A DNA stretch of 6,116 nucleotides from Clostridia bacterium. Lineage in GTDB: Bacteria > Bacillota > Clostridia > Christensenellales > DTU072. The first letter of the stretch is position 1, and each line of letters opens with the position of its first letter. The notes under the pieces were generated by a model, which did not search any database, was not told the origin of the DNA, and was given only the letters and a program-made list of their open reading frames with translations. This document shows positions 5,816-6,116 of this stretch, one piece after another. The stretch is taken from the NCBI GenBank assembly GCA_028703745.1, contig JAQVME010000092.1, positions 1-6,116 on the forward strand. The letters run 5' to 3'. The position numbers were made by a program, and so were the translations under genes.

Positions 5816-6116
5816 TCATCTCCCGGCAGGTTTTTCTTTTAATTTCTTTTTTAGCAGAGTAATCTCGTCTCGGAGTTTTATACATGTCTCAAAATCCAAA
5901 CTGCTGCTGGCAACGGACATCAGTCCGGTCAAATGCTCGACTTCCCGGACTATTTCGCTACGGCTCATACTTTCAAGTTCGGGATTCTTCGAGGTCTTCT
6001 TGCTTATCATAAGCGTGTTTACAACGTCCTTCTTTATGGTCATAGGCGTAATATTGTTGGCTTTGTTGTACGCCTGCTGGTACTCCCGTCTGCGGTTTGT
6101 CTCTTCTATGGCGTTG
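5816..6116 (-). CDS. uvrB: Excinuclease ABC subunit B (UvrB), C-terminal part
   Basis: The frame is open to the window edge and supplies the last 99 residues; the helicase-like body lies outside. From the edge it reads NAIEETNRRREYQQAYN, then NNITPMTIKKDV. This is the conserved end of UvrB domain 3, where bacterial UvrB has AIxETxRRRxxQxxYN followed by GITPxTIxKxV. The final segment (about SRSEIVREVEHL to LDFETCIKLRDEITLLKKKL) is the UVR helical hairpin that contacts UvrC and UvrA. Its LDFExxxxLRDEI core is intact, although the usual two alanines after FE are replaced by Thr-Cys-Ile. UvrB receives damaged DNA from UvrA and forms the pre-incision complex with UvrC. The stop is TGA at 5818-5816, 85 nt before uvrA. 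An ATG at 6043 is internal, not the start. Confidence 0.97.
   Translation of the reverse strand, partial: NAIEETNRRREYQQAYNKANNITPMTIKKDVVNTLMISKKTSKNPELESMSRSEIVREVEHLTGLMSVASSSLDFETCIKLRDEITLLKKKLKEKPAGR

Noticed and set aside
5326..5862. Plus-strand open frame of 178 codons opposite the start of uvrA and the uvrB-uvrA gap
   Set aside because: It is antisense to strongly conserved UvrA sequence, and its composition looks like back-translated UvrA; no recognisable protein features.

Overview
The window looks like a piece of ordinary chromosome from a Firmicute, most likely a clostridial lineage. The evidence is a Gram-positive style uvrB-uvrA pair, a DUF421 (YetF-like) plus DUF4363 gene pair typical of Clostridia and relatives, a ComEB-type dCMP deaminase, a SPOR-like membrane protein, GAGG/GAGGAG ribosome binding sites and an A/T-rich promoter region. 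I see no tRNA, rRNA, CRISPR array, insertion sequence, phage gene or integration site.

From the right-hand end, reading leftward on the minus strand: the last 99 codons of uvrB (6116-5816), an 85-nt gap with a possible internal promoter and a strong ribosome binding site, full-length uvrA (5730-2908), then after 22 nt a DUF421 membrane protein (2885-2211), whose end overlaps by 11 bp a small DUF4363 membrane protein (2221-1853). No terminator is visible between these four genes, so they may form one transcription unit. UvrA and UvrB carry out damage recognition in nucleotide excision repair. The DUF421/DUF4363 pair is a membrane module of poorly known function.

This unit converges, across a 33-nt gap, on a single plus-strand gene (1070-1819). 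That gene encodes a type II membrane-anchored protein with a SPOR-like region and a helical C-terminal part. About 190 bp of A/T-rich DNA (879-1069) separates it from two divergent minus-strand genes: a dCMP deaminase (878-423) and, 50 nt further, the N-terminal part of a membrane-anchored protein resembling neutral/alkaline ceramidases (372-1, cut by the window edge). A good extended -10 promoter for the dCMP deaminase carries a perfect 8+2+8 inverted repeat over its -35 and spacer, which may be an operator.

No clear new system was found. The most worthwhile items are the inverted repeat in the deaminase promoter, the coupled DUF421/DUF4363 pair behind uvrA, the deaminase/ceramidase-like pairing, and the uncertain start of the SPOR-like gene.
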